DNA of 64,000 bases from Engraulis encrasicolus (GCF_034702125.1 NC_085871.1:31718234-31782233), one strand, 5' to 3'; shown: positions 28,988-40,555, counted from the stretch's first letter. Made by a program: numbers and translations. Notes: generated by a model not told the origin, from the sequence alone.

Positions 28988-29060
28988 AGACAACTCCCCC
29001 TTAGGAGACCAAACTTTGAGCAGACTCTTTTGCATTGGATGGGTGGGGTTTGACATATCT
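28988..29060 (+). repeat. Solo arm fragment of the 1644-2555 foldback family
   Basis: cttaggagaccaaactttga, followed by a short spacer and ttttgcattg-atgggtggggttt, closely matches the outer right arm at 2500-2555. Confidence 0.6.
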
Positions 29061-29137
29061 TTCTCTCTCATGCAATTTTTGGTTGACAATGTGCCTAAAA
29101 GGGCCAATATGTTCAAAATACTAATAATTGTGCTGGT

Positions 29138-29366
29138 TGGGCAGCCGTGGCCTAGTGGTTAGAGAGTTGGTTTTTCAATCTATTGGTTGCAGGTTTGAAT
29201 CTCCCCTGACCTGTCACTACATCTCCATCCATGGCTAAAGTGCCTAAGGCAAGGCACCTAACCCCACATTGCGCCAGGGCCTGTAACCAATACCCTGAAA
29301 AGTAATAAATGTAAGTCGCTTTGAATACATGAAAGCGTCAGCTAAGTGTAATGTAATGTATTGTAA
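29138..29366 (+). mobile_element. tRNA-derived SINE-like element
   Basis: The head gcagccgtggcctagtggtt is followed directly by agagagttgg, giving an A-box-like sequence. A degenerate B box (ggttgcaggtttgaatctc) follows, then a body and the tail gtaagtcgctttgaa...gcgtcagctaagtgtaatgtaa. This looks like a fish SINE with a tRNA-Ser-like head; the source tRNA is a guess. Confidence 0.65.
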
Positions 29367-29801
29367 CAATTTTGCACACTGTATACTTAGCTGTATGTGT
29401 AAAGTTTCTCACCAACACTCGTGAAAAGATCATGACCCTGTTTCTCAAAAGCACCGTTGTTAGTTAGCGACTTGGTATTTTGCCAATGGGAAATTGCATG
29501 CAAGCAAAGTTTTTACTGTAGTTACCAATGATGCTGTTGAGAAACATACTCCAGAATGGGGTCATAGCCACACCAAAAACAAAGAGAGGTAATTGAACAT
29601 CAGTTTGATCTCACATTCAATTGCCTAAACAGGCAGTGTGAGGGCACACAAGTCAACATCCTCCTCATACCTTTCATAAACTATACTAAATATACTACTA
29701 TACTACTTTTCCCATCTCTGGGTGTGTTAGAAATGCCCCAAACTTGCGCCCACAAATACCGCTTACGGCTTCAATCATGGGTTTTGTTTACTGTTTTCCA
29801 G

Positions 29802-30013
29802 GATGTTGATCTGGACGGTCCAGCTGAAACGTATTGTCTTCGTGTGCGTGTGATCGGCAGAGAGTCCTCAACGACATTGGTAACGTACCTGTGGCCATTG
29901 CAGTGTTTGTTTTGGTTTATGCTCTTAATCTCTGTTACCTTCCAGAATGGAAGTACACTTTCAAATTTCTGTTTCATTCTAACCGTCTGTTTCATCAGTT
30001 TTTGCACTGCTTT
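29802..30013 (+). other. Exon-like block 3, truncated by a TTAA-flanked MITE
   Basis: Preceded by a strong acceptor (tactgttttccag). The reading frame changes near 29860; the second frame encodes a hydrophobic segment typical of the family's C-terminus. The TTAA at 30013-30016, target site of the next MITE, supplies the stop codon. Confidence 0.5.
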
Positions 30014-30280
30014 TAAATGTACACTGTGTAAGATTCTTAGTTGTTTATTTCCAGAATTCATGCTACCCATTCACTACTGTTACCTTTTTCATGAATACTT
30101 AGCACCACCATTAGGGTGCATCAGTTGCCCCCTATGAAAAGATATGGCCTTGGCCCTATAGTAAAAATGTTCTACACCCAGTAAAAACACACTGTGTAAA
30201 ATATTTTGAAATTTGGATGAAGTCTACTGGGGCCACCAGCCCCATGAAAATAGAAAATAATGGTGATAGTCAAAATCTTG

Positions 30281-30511
30281 AATAGAAACAGGGCTGGACT
30301 GGCCATCTGGCATGGCGGGCATTTCCCGGTGAGCCCCGCACCCTCGTGGGCCCCCATTGTTTTATTTTTTACATTACTGAAAATAGGGGCCCATGAGGGT
30401 GCGGGGCCCACCGGTGAGTCAGTTCTCCGGCACTAATAATAACGAGGGGGCCCCCTTAAATCCGAAAGTGCCCGGGCCCTATTTATCGCCCAATCCAGCC
30501 CTGAATAGAAA
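30281..30511. mobile_element. 215-bp hAT MITE nested in the left arm
   Basis: The element is 30289-30503, with termini cagggctggactgg and ccaatccagccctg. The 8-bp aatagaaa occurs on both sides (30281-30288 and 30504-30511). The opposite arm of the host element lacks this insert, which confirms the boundaries and makes this the younger event. Confidence 0.9.
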
Positions 30512-30835
30512 TGGACATTTTGCTGCATAAAGCTACCCAATAAAAACATATTGCCTCAGCTGTGTGATAAAAAAATTCTATGCACAGTAAAATCACTCTG
30601 TGGAAAATGTGTTGAAATTTAGATTAATTCTACTGGGTCCACCAGGCCCATGAAAATACAAAACAATGGTGATAGTGATGGGCAACCTGGATTCCAAAGT
30701 CCAGTGCCACATATTCCAAATATAGCCAATATACCGTAATGAACCAGCTGACCCACTGCCAGTATCAAGCAAGAGATTGCGAAGTTGTATGACTTTTGTG
30801 TGCTTCACAAAAGGATTGTACAGGTAGCTGTTAAT

Positions 30836-31335
30836 ACCTGGTGGAACATCTGTACTAAAGCTGTGAATGCTCCTTGGAATGACTTATGTTTTTTCAAGAA
30901 ATCCCTGCAGTAGTTCAATAGAGTACATACAATACAACTGTATGTGATGTTGGAAAGAGTGGCTTCCCAAAACCTGGACTTAAGTGGGCAGTCATGGGTG
31001 AGCGGTTAGGGCGTCAGACTTGCATCCCAGAGGTTGCCGGTTATGGTGGTTGGTGGGGGGAGTAATCAACCAGTGCTCTCCCCATCCTCCTCCATGACTG
31101 AGGTACCCTGAGCATGGTACCGTCCCACCGCACTGCTCCCCATGGGGCGCCACTGAGGGCTGCCCCTTGCACGGGTGAGGCATAAATGCAATTTTGTTGT
31201 GTGCAGTGTGCAGTGTTCACTTGTGTGCTGTGGAGTAATGGCACTCTTCAATACAGTTGTATTGACTGCCTTGTAGCCTAGGCATTCCAAGGAACATTCA
31301 CAGCTTTAGTTTCAGATGTTCCTCCATGAATTGTA
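30836..31335. repeat. Inverted pair inside the 3.1-kb element, with a SINE-like unit in its loop
   Basis: A stretch of about 40 bp ending near 30885 (ggaacatctgtactaaagct...) recurs inverted at about 31285-31325. Further inwards, an inverted caatacaact segment also pairs (30930 versus 31250). The loop contains the SINE-like sequence at about 30983-31250. It is probably an older foldback MITE. Confidence 0.55.
30983..31250 (+). mobile_element. SINE-like tRNA-derived repeat
   Basis: It begins with a tRNA-like head (gggcagtcatgggtgagcgg, then ttagggcgtcagacttgcat), followed by a degenerate B-box region. A conserved-looking body (gtaccctgagcatggtaccg...gggcgccactgagg) and a (tgtgcag)n tail follow. 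This layout fits fish tRNA-derived SINEs. No clear target duplication was found. Confidence 0.5.
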
Positions 31336-31354
31336 GGCCCACAGGTGAAACACG

Positions 31355-31880
31355 TAAGGGTTAACGTTCGGCGAGAAGGTCGCTACCGTGGAATAGCAGC
31401 ACGACAGAGAGAATCTTTAGACCCCGACGCGGAGCGGAGGGGTCTTGTTCTCTCTGAAGTGCTGCTATTCCACAAAGCGACCGACTCGCCGAAAGTTAAC
31501 CCGCTTATTATATAGATATACTTAAATGATTCACACATGGCGGGGACATTTCTTTAGGCCTATTTAATGTTAAGTCTATTATAGTTTTTAATGTTAAAAG
31601 ATTGTTGCTGCGCAAAACAAAACAGTGCCGTTGTGGAACACCGCTAGGCAACAGCTAGGTAGCCAGGACAACAGGTGTTGTCTATCACAGCAGCTGATTA
31701 TAGTCTTGTTGAAAAGTCGCTTTAGCAGTGAAAAGTCTTGTTGCCATTGACAGCGGTCTGTTATAGACCAACCCGTCCGTTATCGAAAAATAACAGACGT
31801 GCGAACGTTGGGGAGCCCCGTTGAAATGAATGGAGCATTCGACCGATGACGTCACACCATATAATAAACAAATATAACAG
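31355..31880. repeat. GGGTTAACG palindrome family, copy 2
   Basis: Left arm from gggttaacgttcggcgag (about 31359) and right arm ending ctcgccgaaagttaacccgc (about 31504) form a hairpin of about 65 bp per arm. The centre contains a second palindrome (gaccccgacgcggagcggaggggtc). Sequence downstream (atggcggggac...ctattat...ttgttgctgcgc) also resembles that downstream of the copy at 16648. Class unknown. Confidence 0.6.
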
Positions 31881-32204
31881 TCATGCAGCTTTGCAATATC
31901 TTGCTTGATACTAGCACTAGTAGATACTAGTGGTCCAAGGCAGCAAGGAATTGATATTGTGTTGCAAAAGAGCTAATTTGCCTAAATATAGCAGTTTGAC
32001 CATCAGTCTGTCCTGAGACTGAAGTCTGTGTAAGTGGATCGACTGAATACACAACCTGCTTAGATATTCCTTCTGTTTGTGCTCCCAATACAGGTGATTT
32101 CACTAATTACCTCATCAACCTGGCTTAAGTGGTAATTAGGCTCAGCTGGTTCATTATATTGGCTGGGGCAAATGTGTCACGCGGTTTGTCCACCTCTGTT
32201 TTAA

Positions 32205-32915
32205 GACAATGGCAAACCTAGATTCAAAAGCTACAATCCAGTGCCACAGATTTCAAATTACCTGGTTTTACCTGTCCAATGGGGCACCTAAGTCTCCACC
32301 CCTTCCGGGCGGCTTATGGGGCTGGCAACGCAAAAACTTTTGACTGGGCTGTAATGGACTGATCAAAGCTATTTTCCGACCCACCTCGCATTTCCCCGTC
32401 GATCATACATATGCTGTGCCTCAGAATTAATAACAACCAATGGTGTGCTTGTTGACTTCACTTGGCAAGCGATTTTTGAGTTGAGTGTGTGCAAAAATAT
32501 ACAACTATTTGGACTACACAACAGACGTCGCATGTCCGACGTGCAGCCACTTAAGCCGCAGTGCAGCGGTAGGGTTGGCTGTGCCTCGGTTCACGTCAGA
32601 TATGCGAGGCGCACGTGTAGTCTCTAACATAGTTTTGCACAAAAGCTAAAATAACGTTTCTTGCGTGTCGAAAATGAGTGGTCTTACGACGCAAATCCAA
32701 ACCTTTCAAATTCACTGTCATCATATGTGAAATCCGGAGCACATGCCAAACGGGATGAGGATTTAGCTTGACTCGCTCCATTAACTCTCATTCAAAATTT
32801 TGAGAGCTCCAGCCCCATGGATCGGAAGTAGAAGGGCGTGACTTAGGTGCCCCATTGCCCTAACTGGAAAGGTAAAACTAGGTATGTCATTTGGAATCCA
32901 GGTTGCCCATCACCA
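32205..32915. repeat. Foldback-like segment in the core of the 3.1-kb element
   Basis: The sequence near 32255-32310 (acctggttttacctgtcc, then caatggggcacctaagtc) recurs inverted near 32840-32895. The inverted termini also resemble the inner end of the arm. This suggests the core was itself built from a smaller inverted-repeat element. Confidence 0.5.
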
Positions 32916-33909
32916 TCACCATTATTTTGTATTTTCATGGGTCTGGTGGACCCGGTAGAATTCATCTAAATTTCAACATATTTTACACAGAGTGATTTTA
33001 CTGTGCATAGAACATTTTTATCACACAGCTGAGACAATATGTTTTTATTGGGTAGCTTTATGCAGCAAAATGTCCATTTCTATTCCAAGATTCTGACTAT
33101 CACCATTATTTTCTATTTTCATGGGGCTGGTGGCCCCGGTAGACTTCATCCAAATTTCAAAATATTTTACACAGTGTGTTTTTACTGGGTGTAGAACATT
33201 TTTACTATAGGGCCAAGGCAATATCTTTTCATAGGGGGCATCTGATGCACCCTAACCACCATCATATTCTTAGTATTCATTATGACTGGGAAAAATTGCA
33301 CTTTTCATACATGAAACTGGGATCTTGGCCATTTTGAATGTCAAGAAATTGCCATTTTTAGCTGCAAAAATGACTGTATTTGGGCCATACTATAAAATAT
33401 GTGTTTATTACTTAGCAAACTTTCATGAAAAGATCAAATTTGGCAATAGGCAGCCCAGTTTCAATGAGCAGCATAGTTGCAGTACCTTTTTTGACCGTTT
33501 CCTGCACAGTGTACCTTTTTTTTAAGAGTTTTTAGAGAAATTGAGAAATTAATCTTTCTCATTTGCACTTGAAGAGGTACCCTCATTTTGTATCTTGCTT
33601 TGATCATTACATGTGCAATGAAAAAATAAAGGCAACTAATTCTTCAACTTTATCGCGTGTAACTTTATTGTAGTTGGTCTTATAGGCTCAACTGGAACCA
33701 ACTTACAACTGACGAACTTGGCTGACATGCATATTGGTAGATGCGTGTGCCTTGAGGTGTTTTCTAGCTTGATCTGAACTGATAAGGACAACAATGAATG
33801 TTTAATTAATTAAGGTATATTGATTTTATGATTGACTTTTATTATGTTTGATGTTCATGTGGCTTGACAAGTATTGTCTTAATACAGTTAATTAGATGTG
33901 TTGAACAAT

Positions 33910-34417
<508 letters not shown>

Positions 34418-34570
34418 ATGAGAATGGTCTTGTACCTGTAGTGAGTGACTTTTTAAGACAGACTAAGGGTGAATTCATTTCTCTGTCTTGCCCCTTCCCC
34501 TAAATCAATATTGTCATACCTAAATAGGATGTGGCTCAAACTATTCATAGCCTTGCTTACGTTTCGGTTG

Positions 34571-34621
34571 TAGCTTACGTGAGCTAGTTGTACGAGTCGG
34601 ACAACTAGCTCATGTAAGCTA
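34571..34621. repeat. 21-bp hairpin
   Basis: tagcttacgtgagctagttgt (34571-34591) pairs with acaactagctcatgtaagct-a (34601-34621), one mismatch, 9-nt loop. Wider arms around 34475-34500 and 34875-34900 (tttctctgtcttgcccctt) also pair, so this is the core of a larger foldback. Confidence 0.75.
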
Positions 34622-35597
34622 AGTGCTAATGTGAAATGCGTTCACAACTATAGCAACCATGATAGCGACAGACAATGGGTTGCGGCGGTAGCTAGAATTT
34701 AGAATTATGACCCAGCACCCACTGATGATGACCCCTTGGTCGGCTAGTTACCTAAGTTACCTTACTTGATACCAAGGGGTACGGGGACGCACATTCTAGC
34801 CCTTCCCCATCTTAACTTTGGCAATTGAGACACCACTTCGTCTCACATGAACGCACCCATCAAGACACAACGGCTAGAACAAGGGGCAAGACAAAGAAAT
34901 GAGACGCCCCCAAGTGTGTGTCAATGTGTGAGAGTAATACTTTCAATGTGTTTATGTGTGTTTATGTTTAAGCCTGTGTGTTTGCATCAACATCCAGGAT
35001 GAATCTACTGAGTTCCTGTTTCTGTTGTGTTACAATCTCTTGCGTTACAACCCCATGAATATTTCTGAGGCGCGGTCCATATACCAGCTTCTCTCCGGTG
35101 GTTTCTGGCCAACCTTAATGATGCTGGTGCCCATTCACGTACCAGATGCATACTGAACCAAAGTTTACCTGTGAACCCACGTTTGTCACAGTATTCAGAG
35201 GTAAACAAATTATTTTTAGGCTCATAACGTGAACCAATGTTCTGTTTTCCGAATGCTCAGTCTTTCGGTAGGAATATTTCAGTTGGTTCAAGATTAATTA
35301 TGGGAATGGGCACTGGCACTCTTATGATGGCTAGAATATGCCAAGTGTGATAGGCTGACTCCAGGGACAATTGAAGCGAAATGGGCAAAGCGAAGTGAAG
35401 TGCAATTGAGTGATCTTCTCTGACTACTCAACAGAAATGAAATGCAAAATACGCTGGTTGGAAAACTTTCTGTATACCAGGGATGTTGGGGTGAAATTGG
35501 TCAAGGGGCCTGATAACACTTCTGGCCTGAAAATTCATTGATTTGAAGGTGACGAGGGTGCACATCCCAGGAAAAGGTTTAGGACAAGGGCCGACCG

Positions 35598-35782
35598 CAG
35601 TTTTGGAGACGGAGGTCTGCACACTTTCAATCCGTTTTTTTTTCTTTTAAATGATTTCATGGCTAGATTACATTTCGACAACAGTCCTCAACAGATTCTC
35701 AGAAGCCATGAGAAATCCAGCCATGAAATAATTAAAGAAAACAAAACGGATTTTAAGTGTGCGGACCTCTGTCTCCGAAACT
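35598..35782. repeat. Foldback element with 70-bp arms
   Basis: Arms 35598-35669 and 35713-35782 are inverted, both containing ggagac-gaggtc-gcacact and atttcatggct-gatt. The loop is about 43 nt. Confidence 0.75.
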
Positions 35783-35964
35783 GAAAATTCATTGATTCAA
35801 CACATGACTCAACACATGGATATGCTATATATGAAATTACTCATAAAGTCTTGTGCATGAAAAAATAATTGATAGCACAGTAGCCTCACAATGAGGCATA
35901 CAACTTCAAAGTGATTAGAAGAAATGTACCTTTTCAAAACATTCAGTAACATTGTTCAATTCAT

Positions 35965-37601
35965 GCAAGTCTATAGCCTAGAAATCTAGACGCCCCTAGC
36001 GACCGCAAATTGAATTTGCTCCCGGGGGCAGTCTAGCGGACCCCGGTCGTTTTGCAAGGCTGAAAGTTATCCGATGACAGGGCCAATCAAATCGCGAGGG
36101 GGGCCGGGCTACTTAGTAAACAGGAAACTTTCTAAGAAGAAGCATGGTGTCCGTCCGTGCTACGTACAGCACGAAAGTGTTTACTTAATTTAAAAAGCCT
36201 GGATGATAATACATTTCGTGGCTGACATGGATTGATGTAATAATACACCATGAACTTATGGGGCACAAATAGATCTCAACACATTGCCATTTGATCATTC
36301 GATGTTTTAAACTAGCTCGGTAAGCTAAGTTGAGCATTTTACAGAACCAGATAGTCACACGTTATTATCAGACCACTACTGTAGGTGTAGAATGAAATTG
36401 CTGCCCCAATTTCTAACAAGACACATGCCATTAAAAACGAGACATATGGGAGCTTTGGAAGTCTTTGAGTAGCTTACTAAATAGATGGGAATGACACCGA
36501 GTCTACCAAGCTAGTGGCTAGCTAACCTGTCGTCAACAACACAGACCTAGGTATCCAGGTTAGGGTTAGTCTTAGAAAAAAAACTAGGGTTAGAAACAAA
36601 AAACTAACATCAAAAAGATAACTAGCTCCGTTATATGGCGGTGGGATCGATAGTCTGGCTAGTGGGAGCGAGCTGACCGGGGAGCGTCCTGCGTTGGGAG
36701 CGACAATCCGGGAAAGTTATGGGTAGCTGGCTAGCTAACGCCGAACATGCCATGTTGACAACAATCATAAATATAACCATTTAACAAGCCCCAAATTGCT
36801 CGACATTTTGCTGATTGATCAAGGAGGGTCATGTGGTTGAAAACGAGGCATTTTTGAACTGTATAAGTGAAAACACGATTTATTAGGAAACTTGTTTGTG
36901 GCTGTGGTCATCACACGAATTCACTGCTACGACGGCTGGAAGTTGCCGTTTCACCTACAAAGAGGCCCTCGCTAGTGGCTAGCTAACCTGTCGTCAATAG
37001 CAGAGCTAGGTATCCAGCCTTGTATTATATGCCTGCCCCAAATTCTAATAAGATCCATGTCATTAAAAACGAGACATTTGGGAGCTTTGAAAGTCTGTAA
37101 GTCGCTTACTAAATAGATGGGAATGACACCTGGTCTACCGACCTAGCGGCTAGCCATGTATTAGTTATGGGTATACAGCTAGCTAGCTAACACCGAACAT
37201 GCCATGTTGACAACAATCATAAATATAACCATTTAACAAGCCCCAAATTGCTCGACATTTCGCTGATTGATCAAGGAGGGCCATGTGGTTGAAAACGATG
37301 CATTTTTGAACTGTATAAGTGAAAACACGATTTATTAGGAAACTTGTTTGTGGCTGTGGTCATCACACGAATTCACTGCTACGACGGCTCGAAATTGCCG
37401 CTTCACAAAGGGGCGTGTCGCGTGTACGAGACAGCTGTGACGTTACACAGAAGTGTGTGGGGATTGGTTGTTTGCCATCCAATTGCGTGACGTTGAGTGC
37501 TGAAGCAACCGTTTATCCCGCCCACACTGCTGCCCAGCTCTCCTAGACCCTGGTACAGCTTTTTGCTGTACGGGTCTGGCTGCGCTAGGCTAGCAAGTCT
37601 A
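35965..37601. mobile_element. DNA-transposon-like element, 1619 bp, 9-bp target duplication
   Basis: The element 35974-37592 begins tagcctag and ends ctaggcta. The 9-mer gcaagtcta is repeated exactly at 35965-35973 and 37593-37601. Nine-base duplications suggest a MULE-like or unclassified transposase. Inside, a segment of about 400 bp is duplicated in tandem with a 180-bp difference between copies (about 36399-36968 versus 37031-37409). No transposase ORF. Confidence 0.75.
36399..37409 (+). repeat. Internal direct duplication within the 9-bp-TSD element
   Basis: ctgcccca-tttctaa...gggaatgacacc (36399-36500) recurs at 37031-37130, offset 632. ccgaacatgccatgttgaca, followed by ...acgaattcactgctacgacgg (36741-36939), recurs at 37193-37391, offset 452. 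The offset change reveals a deletion or insertion of 180 bp between copies. Confidence 0.85.
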
Positions 37602-38166
37602 CACATATTTGTTAAATGAAACAAAATAGATTGGATGCCAGCAGAACACATTCCCTACAAATGCCTGTAAACTACTTTGGCAATATTATAGGCTCGAACA
37701 TCAAAACGTGCCATGCTCACCATGAGACTGAGTTACTGTTTGCTACGTTCAACAAACACGAGACGTGATGGTGTTGTGGCAACAGATATACAAAATGAAT
37801 TTATTTATCCTCAAAAAGTTAATTATTTGTTAGCATTCATGCTGAGTGGGATTTAGCATTCCTAGTCTTGCATAGTGCTGTTAAAAAGTTAGTAGATGAT
37901 TCTCTCCCTGTCCCTCCATCTGTGGATACAGTCACACGCAAGTCACGGGAATCCCTGCAAGGTACTGTATGTCTTTATGTGATAGGAATAAAGAATAAAG
38001 GATGAGAAATGATTGTGTGCGTGTGTGTGACAGAGAGAGAGAGAGAGAGAGCTGGTGAAGGATGGCTTCATTGATGAGAAAGGGCATGACTTTGTTAATT
38101 ACAAAGGGAAGATTAATTGGCTGCAGGATACAGGAGGAAATGTGAAATCTGGACATGCCGTAGAGC

Positions 38167-38198
<32 letters not shown>

Positions 38199-38260
38199 CG
38201 TGTGCGTGCGTGTGTGTGTGTGTGTGCGTGAGCGTTCATACGTACATGCATGTGTGTGTG
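38167..38260 (+). repeat. (GT)n/(GC)n tract, target of the 2.05-kb hAT-like insertion
   Basis: GT run with gcgcg centre; its end tgtgtgtg is the left flank of the element. Confidence 0.95.
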
Positions 38261-38650
38261 CAGTGGCGGTTTTAGAAAATTTGCCCTGGGGTGGCGGAGG
38301 GGGGGCGATAGGTCCAGAGGGGGGGCGGAGGTGCGGGGAGCAATTTATGGGAAAAAAAATAGTTTTAACTCCCATAGTCATATAAAAATTGTTTGTAACA
38401 CCAAGGAAAACTAAGTACACTACCTAATCAGTGTTATCTATAATTCCATAAGAATTCCTTCAGAATGTGAATGATCAACATCCATTCAGATGCCATATCT
38501 ATGGTCATTAAGGTGAGTGGTAAAATTACTGGTGCCAAACATAAAATCATGTCTGCACTGTAGGAGCCGTTTCTTTATTTTCCATTGAGTTCATTTACCT
38601 GCCATGTCTAACAATCCCTTTTGTATATTGGTGGTTTTGAATTGGGCTCC

Positions 38651-38753
38651 CAGTCAGCCACTTCCTCACATGCTCTCCCAGTTTACTCACCTTTGACCTG
38701 TAGAGGGCACAGGTGAGTAAACTGAGAGAGCACCTGAGGAAATGGCTGACTGG
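38651..38753. repeat. 43-bp-arm foldback inside the 2.05-kb hAT-like element
   Basis: Arms 38651-38693 and 38711-38753 are inverted copies with a few mismatches, around a 17-nt loop. Sequence starts ccagtcagccacttcctc. Confidence 0.8.
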
Positions 38754-38876
38754 CCCAACCCTGAATAATGCTCAGTTTGAAAAGGCTAAATGAGCCTTGT
38801 ACAATTTGTATATGCAACCAGACAAGAAAACATTTTGAAAAGCCAACCTTAATCTTGGTTCTTGGATTTTGGTCAT

Positions 38877-39125
38877 GCCCTCCTGATGCTGCTCCTCCTC
38901 TCCCTCATGCTCCTGCTCCTGCTCACACTCCTCTCCCTCATGCTCCTGATGCTGGCCACACGCCTCCTCTCCCTCCTGCTGCTCCTCCTCCTCTCCCTCC
39001 AGATGCTGCTCACACTCCTTCTCTCCATCATGCCCCTGATGCTGCTCACGCACCTCCTCTCCCTCCTGCTCCTGCTGGTCCTCTCTCTCCTGCTCCTGCA
39101 CTTCATGCTCACAATCCTTTCCCTC
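38877..39125. repeat. Imperfect CTC/CTG-rich tandem repeat that reads as a Glu/Gln-rich segment on the minus strand
   Basis: Units such as ctccctcctgctcctgctc and gatgctgctcacactcctt alternate over about 250 bp. On the minus strand they read through as a 109-codon frame (38772-39101) rich in EGEE/EQEQ with His-Gln-Glu repeats. On the plus strand they read Leu-rich. No family is recognised; it is most simply a minisatellite. Confidence 0.6.
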
Positions 39126-40416
39126 TGGTGTATCCTCTGTCTGCTCTTATACCCCTGTCTGCTGCCTCTCTTGCCTACTCTGCTGTCTCTTACCTAGATA
39201 AGAGATTGAAAATTAGTAGATTAATGTCATGTAGATGTAGCTATGGTCTGTACATGTAATTTTACATTCACACACATCTCTACAAGTTAGCCTACCCGCT
39301 CAGGGAAAGATGTAAATAGAATGTTAATGTGTGTTCCAGCGATTCAGTGAAGCAAGGAGTCTGGGTAGGCTGAATACAAGCGTTGCATGTGGCGATTTTT
39401 TTAGAGTGATGCAAGTGAAGTGCCGCGTTCGGATTATTGGCACTTCATGTATCGCTTTTGCATACAGTTTCAACCTGCCTGCAGCTGCCCGCTGGACTCT
39501 GTCACATTTCCCCTTTCCCCCAATCACCACCAGGCAGTCAACTAGACTGTGTAGAGCTCTAGTAACGGTGAAATAACAGCTGTACACGTGCACGGACGAG
39601 CGTGCTGTTTCCAGTCGCTAGTGAGCAATGTTTACCATGGTACTGACGTTGGGTTCTGACAGCAACATCGCACATGCTAACACATTTTTAAATGAATACT
39701 ACAACTACTCCAGAGCCAAGACAAAGCTGCTAGCGCTAGTTTTGGAACTGGTTGTTAGTTAGCTATGTGTGACAGGAACACAGCCCTTATAGAACAGGGA
39801 CACGAATAGCGCGCCATCCTAGCTGTGGTGGATTATGCTAAAACCAAAATAAATAATTGGATTCCAAAATTGTGACTCCGTACAGGGCTATATTGGCTTA
39901 ATTTACATGCAAAGGGTTTCAATGATTTTGACCAACCTCTCCCTCCCTTGTTCATCGTTTTCACGTAACTGAATAAATCCCAGCTCACTGTCCATGAATG
40001 AATCAACTGGTGGGTGGTGGTGGTGGTGGTGACGGTGGAGGAGGCAGCGAGCGAGGTGTTTCTCACGACTGGCAGAAAGGGCAAAACCATTTCGAAATTC
40101 TAGTGGGGGTGTGGTCGGAGGACGTTTTAAAAAGTAGTCTTCTTGGGTGGGTCAGAGAGAATAAAGTAAGCGCATTTATGTGAATAAACCACTATGTTTG
40201 AAAAGTAGAACTGATACTTAAATTGGAAATAAAATGGGGTGGCAAATGGGGAGGCAAAATATATACCTGGGGAGGCAAGTGCCACCCCGTGCCACCCCGT
40301 AAAACCGCCCCTGTGTGTGTGAGCAAGGTGAGGGGTGATATCAGTTGATGAATGGACACAATTGGCATCACCTCTGCTTTCCTCCAGGGGACTGTCTGGT
40401 ATCAAATGTGTGTAAG

Positions 40417-40555
<139 letters not shown>

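Larger units (their letters stand above)
27265..30013 (+). pseudogene. Decayed multi-exon gene, C-terminal part of a fish SAMD3-like family
   Basis: Three exon-like blocks line up in order and phase. Block 1 (27265-27420) is 52 codons, with a pyrimidine/AG acceptor and a GTAAAA donor, and includes LLRVFSKKG and KIQRILVPMTQ. Block 2 (28401-28477, after CGCAG, before GTATGT) continues with TDNIDVTRECMLRS, then slips frame to read LTVYLNEEPDKV. Block 3 (from 29802 after a TTTTCCAG acceptor) reads DVDLDGPAETY, slips frame near 29860, then reads DIGNVPVAIAVFVLVYALNL and YTFKFLF. The 'VYLNEEP' and 'YALNL-P--KYTF' signatures are what I recall from the multi-copy fish proteins annotated 'sterile alpha motif domain-containing protein 3-like'; I could not search a database. 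Two frameshifts, plus a 3' end at the TTAA of an inserted MITE, mark it as a pseudogene. Role unknown. Confidence 0.55.
30104..33262. mobile_element. 3143-bp hAT-like element with 363-bp terminal inverted arms
   Basis: The element occupies 30112-33254 and starts tagggtgcatcag and ends ctgatgcaccct-a. The 8-bp sequence accaccat is repeated exactly on each side (30104-30111 and 33255-33262), fitting a hAT-type insertion. The left arm (30112-30697, excluding a 215-bp insert) and right arm (32891-33254) are inverted copies of about 363 bp. Each arm contains two direct repeats of about 105 bp, so four copies in total. The 2.2-kb core has no transposase ORF. It holds smaller palindromes, a SINE-like unit and other foldbacks, so the element is a passenger mosaic. 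Confidence 0.8.
30013..33525. mobile_element. TTAA-flanked MITE, second copy, split by a 3.1-kb insertion
   Basis: The left part (30017-30111) and right part (33263-33521) together equal about 354 bp and align with the 360-bp intact copy at 27738-28097. TTAA flanks both ends (30013-30016 and 33522-33525). The break coincides with the 8-bp repeat accaccat that brackets the inserted element. The left edge abuts the last readable exon of the SAMD3-like pseudogene. Confidence 0.85.
38253..40321. mobile_element. hAT-like element, 2053 bp, inserted in a GT repeat
   Basis: The element 38261-40313 has ends cagtggcggttttag and taaaaccgcccctg, flanked by tgtgtgtg on both sides. Because the target is a GT array, the duplication is not independent evidence; the TIRs are. 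It contains a foldback (38651-38753), an imperfect CTC/CTG repeat block (38877-39125) and a (tgg)n run near 40012. I found no transposase. Confidence 0.75.

Noticed and set aside
29138..29210. True tRNA gene
   Set aside because: A and B boxes are degenerate, there is no closed cloverleaf, and a SINE-type tail follows.
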